Shown here one piece after another: positions 45,860 through 55,416 of a stretch of 64,000 nucleotides of DNA. The position numbers and the translations under genes were made by a program. Source of the stretch: Helicobacter sp. 13S00477-4 (GTDB lineage: Bacteria; Campylobacterota; Campylobacteria; Campylobacterales; Helicobacteraceae); the NCBI RefSeq assembly GCF_002272785.1, contig NZ_MLAS01000006.1, positions 44,840 to 108,839 of the forward strand, given 5' to 3'. The notes beneath the pieces are model-generated. The model ran no database searches. It was not told where the DNA came from and worked only from the letters and a program-made list of their open reading frames with translations. Position 1 is the first letter of the stretch, and every line of letters begins with the position of its first letter.

Positions 45860-45862
45860 GAT

Positions 45863-46225
45863 ATGGCTAGGATTGCTGGTGTAGATTTGCCAAAAAAGAA
45901 AAGAGTTGAATATGCTCTTACATATATTTATGGTGTTGGTTTGAAAAGCTCTAAAGAGATTTTGAATGCCGTTAATATTTCTTTTGATAAGCGAGTTAAT
46001 GATCTCAGCGAAGATGAAGTCTCTGCAATTGCTAAAAAAATTCAAGAAGGCTACATAGTTGAGGGTGATTTAAGAAAAAAAATTCAAATGGATATTAAAT
46101 CATTGATGGATCTAGGTAATTATCGTGGTCTTCGTCATAGAAAAGGCTTGCCAGTGCGTGGTCAAACGACTAAAAATAATGCACGTACTAGGAAGGGCAA
46201 GAAAAAAACTGTAGGTAGCAAGTAA
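45863..46225 (+). CDS. rpsM: 30S ribosomal protein S13
   Basis: A 120-residue S13: [26 protein letters not shown] at the N-terminus and [28 protein letters not shown] at the C-terminus. It makes contact with the 50S subunit and the P-site tRNA. Confidence 0.98.
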   Translation: MARIAGVDLPKKKRVEYALTYIYGVGLKSSKEILNAVNISFDKRVNDLSEDEVSAIAKKIQEGYIVEGDLRKKIQMDIKSLMDLGNYRGLRHRKGLPVRGQTTKNNARTRKGKKKTVGSK

Positions 46226-46237
46226 GGAGACTCAATT

Positions 46238-46633
46238 ATGGCTAAAAGAAATACGACAACTAAAAAAAGAATTGTTAAGAAAAACATCGCCAAAGGAGTC
46301 GTTTGTATATCTGCTTCATTTAACAATACAAATGTTACAGTTACTGATGAAATGGGGAATGTAATTTGTTGGTCTACTGCTGGAGGACTTGGTTTTAAAG
46401 GTTCTAAAAAATCAACCCCTTATGCAGCACAACAAGCAGTTGAGAATGCAATGACTAAGGCTAAAGAACATGGAATTAAAGAAGTTGGCATTAAAGTTCA
46501 AGGTCCTGGTAGTGGTAGAGAAACAGCTGTAAAAAGTGTTGGTGCTATCGAAGGAATCAAAGTTCTTTGGATAAAGGATGTTACACCGTTACCTCATAAT
46601 GGTTGTAGACCTCCTAAAAGAAGAAGAGTATAA
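46238..46633 (+). CDS. rpsK: 30S ribosomal protein S11
   Basis: A 131-residue S11 with [42 protein letters not shown] and the C-terminal [18 protein letters not shown]. Part of the platform of the 30S subunit. Confidence 0.98.
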   Translation: MAKRNTTTKKRIVKKNIAKGVVCISASFNNTNVTVTDEMGNVICWSTAGGLGFKGSKKSTPYAAQQAVENAMTKAKEHGIKEVGIKVQGPGSGRETAVKSVGAIEGIKVLWIKDVTPLPHNGCRPPKRRRV

Positions 46634-46643
46634 GGGAGTAGTA

Positions 46644-47270
46644 ATGGCAAGATATAGAGGACCAGTTGAAAAATTAGAAAGACGATTTGGAGTATCGCTT
46701 GCATTAAAAGGCGAAAGAAGATTGGCAGGTAAAAGTGCTCTTGATAAAAGACCTTATGGACCGGGACAGCATGGGCAAAGAAGAGCCAAAATATCTGAAT
46801 ATGGTTTACAGCTTCGTGAAAAACAAAAAGCAAAAGCAATGTATGGTATTTCAGAAAAACAATTTAGAGCTATTTTTATTGAAGCTAATAGATTAGATGG
46901 TAATACAGGTGAAAATCTTATTGGTTTGATTGAGAGACGACTTGATAATGTTGTATATCGAATGGGATTTGCAACTACTAGAAGATTTGCTCGTCAGTTA
47001 GTGACGCATGGTCATATTTTAGTAGATGGCAGGAAGGTTGACATTCCATCTTATTTTATTAAATCTGGTCAAAAAATTGAAATTGCGGAAAAATCAAAAA
47101 ATAATCCTCATATTATTCGAGCGATAGAACTAACATCACAAACTGGTATAGTTCCTTGGGTAGATGTTGATAAGGATAAGAAATTTGGTATTTTTACCCG
47201 TTATGCTCAAAGAGAAGAGGTTGTTATTCCGATAGAGGAAAGGCTCATTGTTGAGTTGTATTCTAAATAA
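46644..47270 (+). CDS. rpsD: 30S ribosomal protein S4
   Basis: A 208-residue S4 beginning [17 protein letters not shown] and containing the S4 RNA-binding domain [41 protein letters not shown]. It nucleates 30S assembly and can repress the alpha operon. It begins at 46644 after GGGAG; an in-frame start upstream lies within rpsK and was rejected. Confidence 0.98.
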   Translation: MARYRGPVEKLERRFGVSLALKGERRLAGKSALDKRPYGPGQHGQRRAKISEYGLQLREKQKAKAMYGISEKQFRAIFIEANRLDGNTGENLIGLIERRLDNVVYRMGFATTRRFARQLVTHGHILVDGRKVDIPSYFIKSGQKIEIAEKSKNNPHIIRAIELTSQTGIVPWVDVDKDKKFGIFTRYAQREEVVIPIEERLIVELYSK

Positions 47271-47285
47271 TTAGGTGGTAAAAGA

Positions 47286-48290
47286 ATGAAAACTATTAAA
47301 ACAACTCCCTATATTCCTACAGATATTAATATAGAAGAGATTGATAAAAACAGGATTAAGGTATCAGCATATCCTTTCGAGTCTGGATATGCGATTACTC
47401 TGGCTCATCCTATTAGAAGACTATTGCTTTCTAGCTCTGTTGGTTATGCTCCTATTGGATTAAAAATTGAAGGCGTTGCCCATGAATTTGATTCTGTTCG
47501 TGGTATATCAGAAGATGTTTCTCCTTTTATCGTCAATTTAAAAAATATTCGATTGATTAATAAAATATCACAAGATGAAGCTCAAGTTATTGTTAACTAT
47601 TCTTTTAAAGGTCCTATGAATTTATCTGGATCTGATTTAGTTAATGATGTTTTGGATGTTGTCAATAAAGATGCTTATTTAGCGACAATTAATGAAGATG
47701 CTGTTTTGAATTTTTCTATTATCGTTCAAAAAGGTATCGGATATGTTCCTAGTGAGGATATAAGAGGAATGATTCCTGAGGATTATATCCCCCTTGATGC
47801 TTATTTTACTCCTGTAAAAAAAGCAGTTTACGAAATAGAGAATGTTTTGGTAGAAGATAATCCTACTTATGAAAAAATAGTTTTTGATATTGAAACAGAT
47901 GGTCAGATTGATCCTTATAGTGCATTTAAAGAAGCAATTTCAATTATGCATTCTCAAATGAGTATTTTTGGTGCTGATGTTACTTCTGTAACAAGTCCTA
48001 TTAAGGGTTCTTTTGATGAAGTCAGTGAATTAAAAGATTTAATGGTAAAAATTGAAACACTTAATTTAAGTGCTAGGTGTTTTAATTGTTTGGATAGGAC
48101 AGGGATTAGATATATAGGTGAATTGGTCTTAATGAGTGAAAACGATATAAAAAATATTAAGAATATGGGCAAAAAGTCTTATGATGAGATTGCTGAAAAA
48201 CTTGAAGAATTAGGTTATCCTATAGGTTTAGAATTACCTAATGAATTAGTATTGTCTTTGAATAAAAGAATGATAAAAATGAAGGTTTAA
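47286..48290 (+). CDS. rpoA: RNA polymerase alpha subunit
   Basis: The 334-residue subunit has the N-terminal dimerisation domain (YPFESGYAITLAHPIRRLLLSSSVGYAPIGLKIEGVAHEF) and the C-terminal domain (LNLSARCFNCLDRTGIRYIGELVLMSENDIKNIKNMGKKSYDEIAEKL) that binds UP elements and activators. The canonical NCL is preserved as NCLDR. Confidence 0.98.
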   Translation: MKTIKTTPYIPTDINIEEIDKNRIKVSAYPFESGYAITLAHPIRRLLLSSSVGYAPIGLKIEGVAHEFDSVRGISEDVSPFIVNLKNIRLINKISQDEAQVIVNYSFKGPMNLSGSDLVNDVLDVVNKDAYLATINEDAVLNFSIIVQKGIGYVPSEDIRGMIPEDYIPLDAYFTPVKKAVYEIENVLVEDNPTYEKIVFDIETDGQIDPYSAFKEAISIMHSQMSIFGADVTSVTSPIKGSFDEVSELKDLMVKIETLNLSARCFNCLDRTGIRYIGELVLMSENDIKNIKNMGKKSYDEIAEKLEELGYPIGLELPNELVLSLNKRMIKMKV

Positions 48291-48299
48291 GGAGATAAT

Positions 48300-48650
48300 A
48301 TGAGGCATAATCATGGATATAGAAAATTAGGTAGAACTTCTTCTCATAGGAAGGCTTTATTAAAAAATCTTGCAATTGCTTTGATTGAGCATAATAAAAT
48401 AGAAACAGGTATTTTTAAGGCTAAAGAATTGCAATCTTATATTGAAAAGCTTATTACTGTAGCACGAGTTGGAGATTTTAATTCTCATCGTTTTGTGTTT
48501 GCTTATTTGCAAAATAAATCAGCTACAAAAAAACTTATCACGGAAATAGCTCCTAAATATCTTGAGAGAAAAGGTGGCTATACTAGAATACAAAGAACCC
48601 GACTTAGAAAAGGTGACGCTTCTTCTATGGCTATTATTGAGTTTATTTAA
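48300..48650 (+). CDS. rplQ: 50S ribosomal protein L17
   Basis: A 116-residue L17 ([34 protein letters not shown]...[25 protein letters not shown]). Last gene of the ribosomal block. Confidence 0.98.
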   Translation: MRHNHGYRKLGRTSSHRKALLKNLAIALIEHNKIETGIFKAKELQSYIEKLITVARVGDFNSHRFVFAYLQNKSATKKLITEIAPKYLERKGGYTRIQRTRLRKGDASSMAIIEFI

Positions 48651-48653
48651 GTG

Positions 48654-48685
48654 ATTAGGCTTTTGCCTGATTATCATCTTTCTTT
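48654..48685 (+). terminator. Putative terminator after rplQ
   Basis: ATTAGGC-TTTT-GCCTGAT (seven pairs with one G-U) begins 3 bp after the rplQ stop and is followed by pyrimidine-rich sequence. The stem is short, so efficiency is uncertain. The rest of the gap up to msrB is AT-rich and holds no gene. Confidence 0.45.
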
Positions 48686-48765
48686 TACTTCTAAAAAATA
48701 TTCAAATCTAAAATATATTTTTACTTTTATGGTATATTTTTCTCAAAAAATATCAAGGATTTTAT

Positions 48766-49125
48766 ATGAATTCATTAAATCAACAAGAATATGCGGTTAT
48801 CGTTCAAAAAGGTACAGAAGCTCCATTCAGTGGAGAGTATAATGATTTTTATGAAGAAGGTATTTATGCTTGTAGGCATTGTGATTTCGAACTTTTTACT
48901 TCTGATGCAAAATTCAAGTCAGGATGCGGATGGCCTAGTTTTGATGATGAGATTATCGGATCTGTTAAATATCAATTGGACACAGATGGCAGAAGAACAG
49001 AAATTGTTTGTGCGAATTGTGGTGGGCATTTAGGTCATGTATTTATTGGGGAGGGGTATACAGATAAGAATAAAAGGCATTGTGTTAATTCTTTATCTAT
49101 TAGGTTTATTCCTAAAAAAATATAA
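48766..49125 (+). CDS. msrB: Peptide-methionine (R)-S-oxide reductase
   Basis: A 119-residue stand-alone MsrB that repairs R-methionine sulfoxide. Zinc cysteines are C36/C39 (CRHC) and C82/C85 (CANC); the catalytic Cys is C106 in KNKRHCVNSLSIRF; SGCGWPSF and GGHLGHVF are family signatures. It is not fused to MsrA as in some Helicobacter. AAGG lies before the ATG. Confidence 0.95.
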   Translation: MNSLNQQEYAVIVQKGTEAPFSGEYNDFYEEGIYACRHCDFELFTSDAKFKSGCGWPSFDDEIIGSVKYQLDTDGRRTEIVCANCGGHLGHVFIGEGYTDKNKRHCVNSLSIRFIPKKI

Positions 49126-49160
49126 TATTAAAATATATTGTTATTCTTTAGGGGTTTTTG

Positions 49161-50543
49161 ATGCAAAATATTTATGAGAGTTTGGAAATTTTAGATAAAC
49201 GTGCTATTGAGAAATATTCTTTAAATGAAGATTTATTGATGGAAAATGCTGCTAATGCAATGAAGCAGCTTGTGGCAAAAATAACTCATTATGGAAGTAT
49301 GATTATTATAGTTTGTGGAGGAGGGGATAATGGTGGAGATGGTTATGCACTTGCTAGACAATTAGCAGGGGATTATAATGTTAAGTTATTTATTGTTAAA
49401 GAACCCAAAACTCAAATGTGTCAAGTTCAATATCATAGAGCAATGGAAATAGGAATTGAGGTTATCAAAAAAATATTACCTTGTGATGTTATTGTTGATT
49501 GTTTATTTGGGAGTGGTTTTGTTGGTGAAATTTTGCCCGATATGAAAAAAAATATTTTTGCTATGAATGAAGTTGGTAGGATAAAAATTGCCTGTGATAT
49601 ACCCAGTGGTATTGATAAAAATGGTAATATAAATGATATTGCATTCAAAGCAGATTGGACTGTGAGTATGGGTGCTTTGAAGATTGCTTTGTTTAGTGAT
49701 ATGGCTAAAGACTATATTGGTAAGATAATTGTAGGTGATTTGGGTATTGGAAGGAGATTTTATGAAATTACTTCTAATACCCAAATGTTGCAAAAAACTG
49801 ATATGATTTTACCCTTAAGAAGACAAGCAAATGTACATAAAGGTACTTTTGGTCACTTGTGTGTGTATGTTGGAGAAAAAAGTGGTGCAGGGCTTTTGGC
49901 TGCAATGTCGGGAATGGCTTTTGGTGCTGGGGTTGTGAGTGTTATTGGGAATGGTTTTGATAAACCTATTGAATTGATACATGCTACTGATATTCCGGAT
50001 AATGCGACTGCTTTTGTTGTTGGAATGGGCATGGGTGCTGTGCCTAAAAATTTATATTCTATGTTGGATAAGGCACCTTGCGTTATTGATGCAGATTTAT
50101 TTTATTATGCAGATTTTGAATATATTTTATTGAATTACCAAAATTTAGTTTTGACTCCTCATCCAAAAGAGTTTTTATCTGTTTTGAAAATATTAGGTTT
50201 TGGTGAAATTGATTTAAGTGAATTTTTGAAAAATAAGATAAATATATTGCGTGAATTTACGATTAAATATCCTAAAATTGTTGTTTTGTTAAAAGGTGCT
50301 AATACAATGATTGCTAAGAACAATAAAATTTATATCAATATATTTGGTACTGCTAATCTGGCCAAGGGGGGAAGTGGAGATGTGCTTTCTGGAATGATTG
50401 GTGCTTTGTTGGCACAAGGATATACACCTTTAGATGCTACTATAAGTGCTTCTTTGGCACATTCTTTTGCTGCTAATTTAGAGAAAACAAACTATGGTTT
50501 GACCCCATTGAAACTTATTGAAAATATTAAAAACATAAGTTGA
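49161..50543 (+). CDS. nnr: Bifunctional NAD(P)H-hydrate epimerase / dehydratase
   Basis: This 460-residue enzyme repairs hydrated NAD(P)H. The N-terminal YjeF_N epimerase domain (about 1-200) contains CGGGDNGGDGYALARQLA and CDIPSGIDKNG. The C-terminal ribokinase-like dehydratase (about 220-460) has HKGTFGHLCVY, LTPHPKEF and the NLAKGGSGDVLSGMIGALLAQG nucleotide motif. The ATG at 49161 follows AGGGG at good spacing; a TTG three bases upstream is less likely. H. pylori HP1363 has the same position next to dnaB. Confidence 0.93.
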   Translation: MQNIYESLEILDKRAIEKYSLNEDLLMENAANAMKQLVAKITHYGSMIIIVCGGGDNGGDGYALARQLAGDYNVKLFIVKEPKTQMCQVQYHRAMEIGIEVIKKILPCDVIVDCLFGSGFVGEILPDMKKNIFAMNEVGRIKIACDIPSGIDKNGNINDIAFKADWTVSMGALKIALFSDMAKDYIGKIIVGDLGIGRRFYEITSNTQMLQKTDMILPLRRQANVHKGTFGHLCVYVGEKSGAGLLAAMSGMAFGAGVVSVIGNGFDKPIELIHATDIPDNATAFVVGMGMGAVPKNLYSMLDKAPCVIDADLFYYADFEYILLNYQNLVLTPHPKEFLSVLKILGFGEIDLSEFLKNKINILREFTIKYPKIVVLLKGANTMIAKNNKIYINIFGTANLAKGGSGDVLSGMIGALLAQGYTPLDATISASLAHSFAANLEKTNYGLTPLKLIENIKNIS

Positions 50544-50596
50544 GTATGAAATTTAAAGGTAGTTTTTGATAAAATCTAATAAAAAAGTAGATAAAA

Positions 50597-52072
50597 ATGC
50601 CTGAAATTCCTAATAGCCAGTCTATTGACATTGAAAGGATTGTCATCTCTGCAATCATTTTTGATTCAAGTAAATTTGAAGATTTTGCTGATTTGCTTGA
50701 ACCTAAAGATTTTATACATATACCTCATCGGAGTATATTTGAAGTTTGTTTGAGTTTATTCAAGCAAGGATTACCTTTAGATGAAGGTTTTATACGAACT
50801 AAACTTCCTGAGAGTAAAATTAGCAATGAAGAATTTTTATATATTTTATCTACAAATCCTATAGCAAATATTGAAGCTTATGTCAAAGAGTTGAAAAATG
50901 CTTCCATTAAAAGAGAGTTTCATGCTTTGGCTAATTCTTTACGTGAGAAATCTTTGGATATTTCAGCAAGTAGTGAAGAGATTTTGGATGAAATTGAAAG
51001 ACAGATATATATTCTTTCTGTAAAAAATATTCAAAGTGATTTTAGGGATAGTTTACAAATTATTTCAAGCACCATTGAGATCATTAAAGAGATGAAAGAA
51101 AGGGGTAATAATGTTCTTATAGGTCTCAATACTGGTTTTAAACAACTCAATGAGGTGACTACAGGGTTTAATAAAGGTGAATTGATTATTATTGGAGCAA
51201 GACCTGGAATGGGTAAAACCGCTTTGTTCCTAAGTATGGCTCAAACTATTCTAAATCACGGCAAAGGAGTTGCTGCATTCAGTCTTGAAATGCCCGCAGA
51301 ACAATTAATGCTTAGAATCCTTTCTGCAATGAGTTCTATCCCGCTTCAAGATTTAAGGAGGGGTAATCTTGATGATGAGCAATGGAGAGAGCTTTCTCGT
51401 TGTTCAGATATTATGAGTTCAAAAGATTTATTTATTGATGATGGGGGTACTTTGAGTATCAACCAATTACGTTCCAAGCTCCGCAAACTTAAAAGTAAAA
51501 ATCCAAATATAGAGATTGCTATTGTGGATTATTTACAATTAATGAAAAGTGGCAATAAACGTGGGGATACAATGCGACAAGAAGAGATCAGTGAAATTTC
51601 TCGGGGATTAAAGACTTTGGCAAGAGAGCTTGCTATACCTATTATAGCACTTTCACAGCTCAATCGGTCTTTGGAAAGCAGGGATGATAAACGTCCGATT
51701 TTATCAGATTTGAGAGAATCTGGTGCTATTGAACAGGATGCAGATATTATTTTATTTTTATATAGAGAAAATTATTATAAAGAACAAAGTGAAAAACAAA
51801 GAAGAGCTAAGCTTAAAAGAGATGGCGATGAAAAGGCATTGAAAGCTTTTGAAGATGAGTTGAAACGTTCTGCACAAGAAGATTTTAAAACAGGTAAGGC
51901 TGATGAAGCAGAAATCATTATAGCCAAGAATAGAAATGGTGAAACCAAAACTATAAAAGTTCGTTGGAATAGGGCTTATACTCGTTTTGAAGACAAGGCT
52001 TTGGAATCTGAAATTCCTTATATTCCTACCAAGATTGATGATAGTTTGTCTATCAATCTTGAAAATTTTTAA
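50597..52072 (+). CDS. dnaB: Replicative DNA helicase
   Basis: The 491-residue hexameric helicase has an N-terminal DnaG-interaction domain (about 1-110), a linker, and a RecA-like motor: Walker A GARPGMGKTA, Walker B IAIVDYLQLM, then IALSQLNRSLESRDDKRPILSDLRESGAIEQDAD. A charged insertion (YKEQSEKQRRAKLKRDGDEKAL) near the C-terminus resembles the insertion known in H. pylori DnaB. HP1362 is at the same place. Confidence 0.97.
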   Translation: MPEIPNSQSIDIERIVISAIIFDSSKFEDFADLLEPKDFIHIPHRSIFEVCLSLFKQGLPLDEGFIRTKLPESKISNEEFLYILSTNPIANIEAYVKELKNASIKREFHALANSLREKSLDISASSEEILDEIERQIYILSVKNIQSDFRDSLQIISSTIEIIKEMKERGNNVLIGLNTGFKQLNEVTTGFNKGELIIIGARPGMGKTALFLSMAQTILNHGKGVAAFSLEMPAEQLMLRILSAMSSIPLQDLRRGNLDDEQWRELSRCSDIMSSKDLFIDDGGTLSINQLRSKLRKLKSKNPNIEIAIVDYLQLMKSGNKRGDTMRQEEISEISRGLKTLARELAIPIIALSQLNRSLESRDDKRPILSDLRESGAIEQDADIILFLYRENYYKEQSEKQRRAKLKRDGDEKALKAFEDELKRSAQEDFKTGKADEAEIIIAKNRNGETKTIKVRWNRAYTRFEDKALESEIPYIPTKIDDSLSINLENF

Positions 52073-52074
52073 AA

Positions 52075-53394
52075 TTGAAAAAAACAAAAAGTTCGCCTTA
52101 TGCTGTTTTTTTATTTGATGGACTTAGGGAATGGTTTTGGATTATTAGTGTTTTATTTTTAATACTGATGGTTAATTTGACTTTAAAATATAATGAGTTT
52201 TTAGGACTTAATTTTTCAAAACCTCAAGAAATATATGCTCAAGTTTTATTCCAGTATCCAAAAGCTAAAGAAAGGATCCTTAAAAATGGTGATCATAAAC
52301 AAGAAAACTATTTTGTTTTAAAGCTCATGGATAATAATGGGAATACTTTTTATGGTATTTCAAAAGAAGATATTAAATTTATTCAAAATCGTTATATTCG
52401 CATATATGGTCAATTCAGAAAATGTAGTTTTGTTGAATTCATGAGGAGTTGTTTTATTAATATTTATAGTCTTTCTTTGTTGCACAAAAGAGATTATCGT
52501 GATAAGATAAGAGATTTTATTGATTCACAACATAAAGATTCTAAAGGTTATTTACCTACAGGGAATCTCTATCGTGCTCTTTTTATTGCCGATCCGCTTG
52601 ATAAGCTTTGGAGAGATATTTCAAATAAATTAGGTTTGGCTCATATTATTGCAATCAGTGGTTTTCATTTGGGGATTTTAAGTAGTTTTTTATATATTTT
52701 ATTTTATCCAATTTACCATTATTTTCAAAAAAATTATTTTTCATATCGCAATGAAGCTTATGATTTAGGTGTATTGATTTTATGTTGCATGTTTGCTTAT
52801 TTATTGCTTTTAGATTATCAACCTTCATTTTTTAGGTCTTTTGTGATGGCAGCAGTTGGATTTTTGGTTTATTATAGCGGTATTAGAATTTTGAGTTTTT
52901 CTTTATTGTTTATTGTTTTTTTGTTTTGTCTTGCTTTTTCACCAGGATTGATTCTTAATATTGGTTTTATCTTATCAATTAGTGGAGTGTTTTATATTTT
53001 TTTGTTTGTGAAATATTTCCCTAAAATCCATCCAATTTTTTATGGCATTTGTTTCAATTTGGCAATTTTTTTGAATATTGCTCCTATAGTTCATTATTTT
53101 TTTCCATATTTTTCTCCTTATCAACTTATTTCTATTCCAGTGGGTATTTTATTTATTATCTTCTTCCCTTTGAGCTTGTTGCTACATTTTTTTGGTTTTG
53201 GCAATATTTTTAATACATATTTGCTTTGGTCTTTGAAAGTAAATATACCATTTATTGAATACTATACTCCTATTTGGATAGTGCTTTTTTATGCAGCATT
53301 ATCTTTAGGTGCAATTTTTTCTAGGTTTTTTTATCTATCAATGAATTGTTTGAGCATAGGATTTTTTATTTTTTTATTTTTGAGATATTTATAG
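52075..53394 (+). CDS. comEC: ComEC/Rec2-family DNA-uptake channel
   Basis: The 439-residue polytopic membrane protein has the competence motif region GLAHIIAISGFHLGILSSFLY, followed by about eight more hydrophobic helices. Like the H. pylori protein (HP1361, about 437) it lacks the long C-terminal beta-lactamase-like domain of B. subtilis ComEC. The start codon is TTG at 52075, only 2 bp after the dnaB stop and without a clear Shine-Dalgarno, so coupling with dnaB is probable. The species may be naturally transformable. Confidence 0.88.
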   Translation: MKKTKSSPYAVFLFDGLREWFWIISVLFLILMVNLTLKYNEFLGLNFSKPQEIYAQVLFQYPKAKERILKNGDHKQENYFVLKLMDNNGNTFYGISKEDIKFIQNRYIRIYGQFRKCSFVEFMRSCFINIYSLSLLHKRDYRDKIRDFIDSQHKDSKGYLPTGNLYRALFIADPLDKLWRDISNKLGLAHIIAISGFHLGILSSFLYILFYPIYHYFQKNYFSYRNEAYDLGVLILCCMFAYLLLLDYQPSFFRSFVMAAVGFLVYYSGIRILSFSLLFIVFLFCLAFSPGLILNIGFILSISGVFYIFLFVKYFPKIHPIFYGICFNLAIFLNIAPIVHYFFPYFSPYQLISIPVGILFIIFFPLSLLLHFFGFGNIFNTYLLWSLKVNIPFIEYYTPIWIVLFYAALSLGAIFSRFFYLSMNCLSIGFFIFLFLRYL

Positions 53395-53444
53395 TTTTTT
53401 ATAGTTAAAAATTGTAAAATATCACCTAAAGATGAAGGAGCTAG

Positions 53445-53987
53445 ATGAACACTATTTTTAGGTTGATTGGGAAAGGTATTTTGGTGCTTTTGCCAATCAT
53501 TATTTTGCTTTGGTTATTGTCTTTTATTTTCGGTTTTATCAAGCATTTTATTGAAATTATTTTCAATACAACGGCTAATAGTGTAGGGACAACTATTGGT
53601 ATTTTGATTGCAATGGTTTTTTTGCTAATCTATGCAGGTTATTTATTTGAAAAAAATAAAGAATTCTTGCTTGTCAAGGTTTCTGAATTTGTGATTGGTA
53701 AAATACCTGGAATTGCTACTATATATGCAGTTTTAAAAGATATTATCAAAATGTTTTCTGGAGGAGGAGGGGATAATTATTTAGGGGTAGCTTATGTTGA
53801 TTTAGCTGGAAATAGTGTTATAGGCTTCATCACTAAAGAAGAAGAAGGATTTTATTGGGTTTTTATCCCTACTACACCAAATCCTACTTCAGGTATTCTT
53901 CTAAGAGTCAAAGATGATAAGTTGGTAAGAGCAGACATGAGTGTTTCAGAAGGCTTGAAAAAAGTTGTTTCTTTGGGTATTAAATAG
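53445..53987 (+). CDS. DUF502-family membrane protein
   Basis: The 180-residue protein has two N-terminal transmembrane helices (about 8-30 and 49-67) and the DUF502 signature IPGIATIYAVLKDIIKMFSG followed by VIGFITKEEEGFYWVFIPTTPNPTSGILLRV. Function of the family is unknown. AAGGAG precedes the ATG. It sits between comEC and the polyprenyltransferase gene, 15 bp from the latter. Confidence 0.85.
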   Translation: MNTIFRLIGKGILVLLPIIILLWLLSFIFGFIKHFIEIIFNTTANSVGTTIGILIAMVFLLIYAGYLFEKNKEFLLVKVSEFVIGKIPGIATIYAVLKDIIKMFSGGGGDNYLGVAYVDLAGNSVIGFITKEEEGFYWVFIPTTPNPTSGILLRVKDDKLVRADMSVSEGLKKVVSLGIK

Positions 53988-54002
53988 CTTTAAGGGAAAA
54001 TT

Positions 54003-54881
54003 GTGTTTAAAAAACTTATAAATTTTAGTGAATTGGTTGTCTTTCAGCACACAATATTTTCAGGTGCATTTATTTTGATATCAATGATTGTTGCTTCTGT
54101 GCAACTCAATCAAAGTGTTTGGTTTGGTTTTAAAACATTATTTTTGTGCCTTTTGGCTTTAATGAGTGCACGTAATTTTGCTATGGCTTTCAATCGTTAT
54201 TGTGATAAGGATATTGATGTCAAGAATGAAAGGACAAACAAACGTCCCAGTGTAGATGGACGGATCTCTACAAAATCTATATTGGTATTTTGTATTTTTA
54301 ATGCACTTATATTTATAGGTGTAAGCTATTTAATAAATCATTTGGCATTTTATCTTTCAATCCCTTTTTTAATAGTGCTTGGTGGGTATTCTTATATGAA
54401 GAGAATTAGTTATTTGGCACATTTAGTATTAGGTCTTTCTTTAGGTTTGGCTCCGATTGCTGGAGCAATTGCTATTGAGGGGCAAATACCTTTGTGGAGT
54501 TTGTTTTTATGTTTGGGTGTTATTTTTTGGGTAGCAGGTTTTGATTTACTTTATTCGCTTCAAGATATTCATTTTGATAGGAAAGAAGGTTTGTATTCTA
54601 TACCTGCTGCTTTTGGTGTACCTAAAACATTAATGATTTCTCGACTTTTTCATGTTTTAGCAGTGATTTTTTGGGGTTTATTCGTTTATTTTAGTAATGG
54701 GTGGATTTTTGCATATATTGGTTTATTTGTTTCAATGTTGATGTTAATTTATGAGCAATATTTAGTAAGTTTAGATTTTAGGAATATCCCTAAAGCTTTT
54801 TTTGTTTCAAATGGATATTTAGGTTTTATTTTCTTTATTTTTATTTTATTTGACGGTATAGGTAGGACTTATGGAATCTGA
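54003..54881 (+). CDS. mqnP: MqnP/UbiA-type polyprenyltransferase
   Basis: The 292-residue integral membrane prenyltransferase has the two Asp-rich motifs FNRYCDKDIDVKNERT (NRxxDxxxD) and FDLLYSLQDIHFDRKEG. H. pylori HP1360 at the same locus is annotated UbiA. Because Helicobacter makes menaquinone by the futalosine route, the enzyme most likely is MqnP, which prenylates 1,4-dihydroxy-6-naphthoate. The start is GTG at 54003 with AAGGGA upstream. It overlaps the next gene by 11 bp. Confidence 0.88.
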   Translation: MFKKLINFSELVVFQHTIFSGAFILISMIVASVQLNQSVWFGFKTLFLCLLALMSARNFAMAFNRYCDKDIDVKNERTNKRPSVDGRISTKSILVFCIFNALIFIGVSYLINHLAFYLSIPFLIVLGGYSYMKRISYLAHLVLGLSLGLAPIAGAIAIEGQIPLWSLFLCLGVIFWVAGFDLLYSLQDIHFDRKEGLYSIPAAFGVPKTLMISRLFHVLAVIFWGLFVYFSNGWIFAYIGLFVSMLMLIYEQYLVSLDFRNIPKAFFVSNGYLGFIFFIFILFDGIGRTYGI

Positions 54882-55416
54882 TTTTGGTGAGACTTGCAGG
54901 AAAAATGGATTCCCAACTCGTATAATTAACTATTATTTTGAAATTGAATATGAAAAATATTCCCAAAAATGTGAAGACGAGTATTTGAAATTATGCGATG
55001 GAGGGTATGATAGCTTTGATAATTGGTTGACAAACTTAAAGACAAAAAATAGAGGTGATAATGACGTTGTTCTTGAGGTTTTAGCTGAAATTTATAAAAA
55101 ACTCCAGTCTTTAGAAAATTTAATCAAACATCAAGATCAAAAATTAATACCTTTAGAAAATAAAAATTTTGCAATGGCTTTGGGGCATGGGATAATTTGT
55201 GCAGAAAAAAGCATATTTGAACTTGAAGAAGAATATTATTTGCGGTTTAAATTGCCTATTTTTCCTGAACGTTATATTGGTGTCTTTGGAAGAGCTTTTG
55301 AAGAGCGGATCGTGAAGATTACAAAAATGCATCAAAAAGATACAAAAGATTTTGATATGTTTATTGCAAATAGAGAAATAGAAAATCTGAGAACACAGCA
55401 TAGAAAGGATATATAA
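54871..55416 (+). CDS. Conserved hypothetical protein next to mqnP
   Basis: A 181-residue soluble protein, not recognised. The first 55 residues form a compact, Cys- and Tyr-containing helical part (YFEIEYEKYSQKCEDEYLKLCDGGYDSFDNWL). The centre has a coiled-coil segment and the C-terminus has FPERYIGVFGRAFEERIVKITKMHQKDTKDFDMFI. That layout, with a beta-strand-like region ending in basic residues, is vaguely PilZ-like but lacks a clear RxxxR motif. It overlaps mqnP by 11 bp and the next gene by one base (TAATG), so translation of all three is coupled. Confidence 0.55.
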   Translation: MESDFGETCRKNGFPTRIINYYFEIEYEKYSQKCEDEYLKLCDGGYDSFDNWLTNLKTKNRGDNDVVLEVLAEIYKKLQSLENLIKHQDQKLIPLENKNFAMALGHGIICAEKSIFELEEEYYLRFKLPIFPERYIGVFGRAFEERIVKITKMHQKDTKDFDMFIANREIENLRTQHRKDI

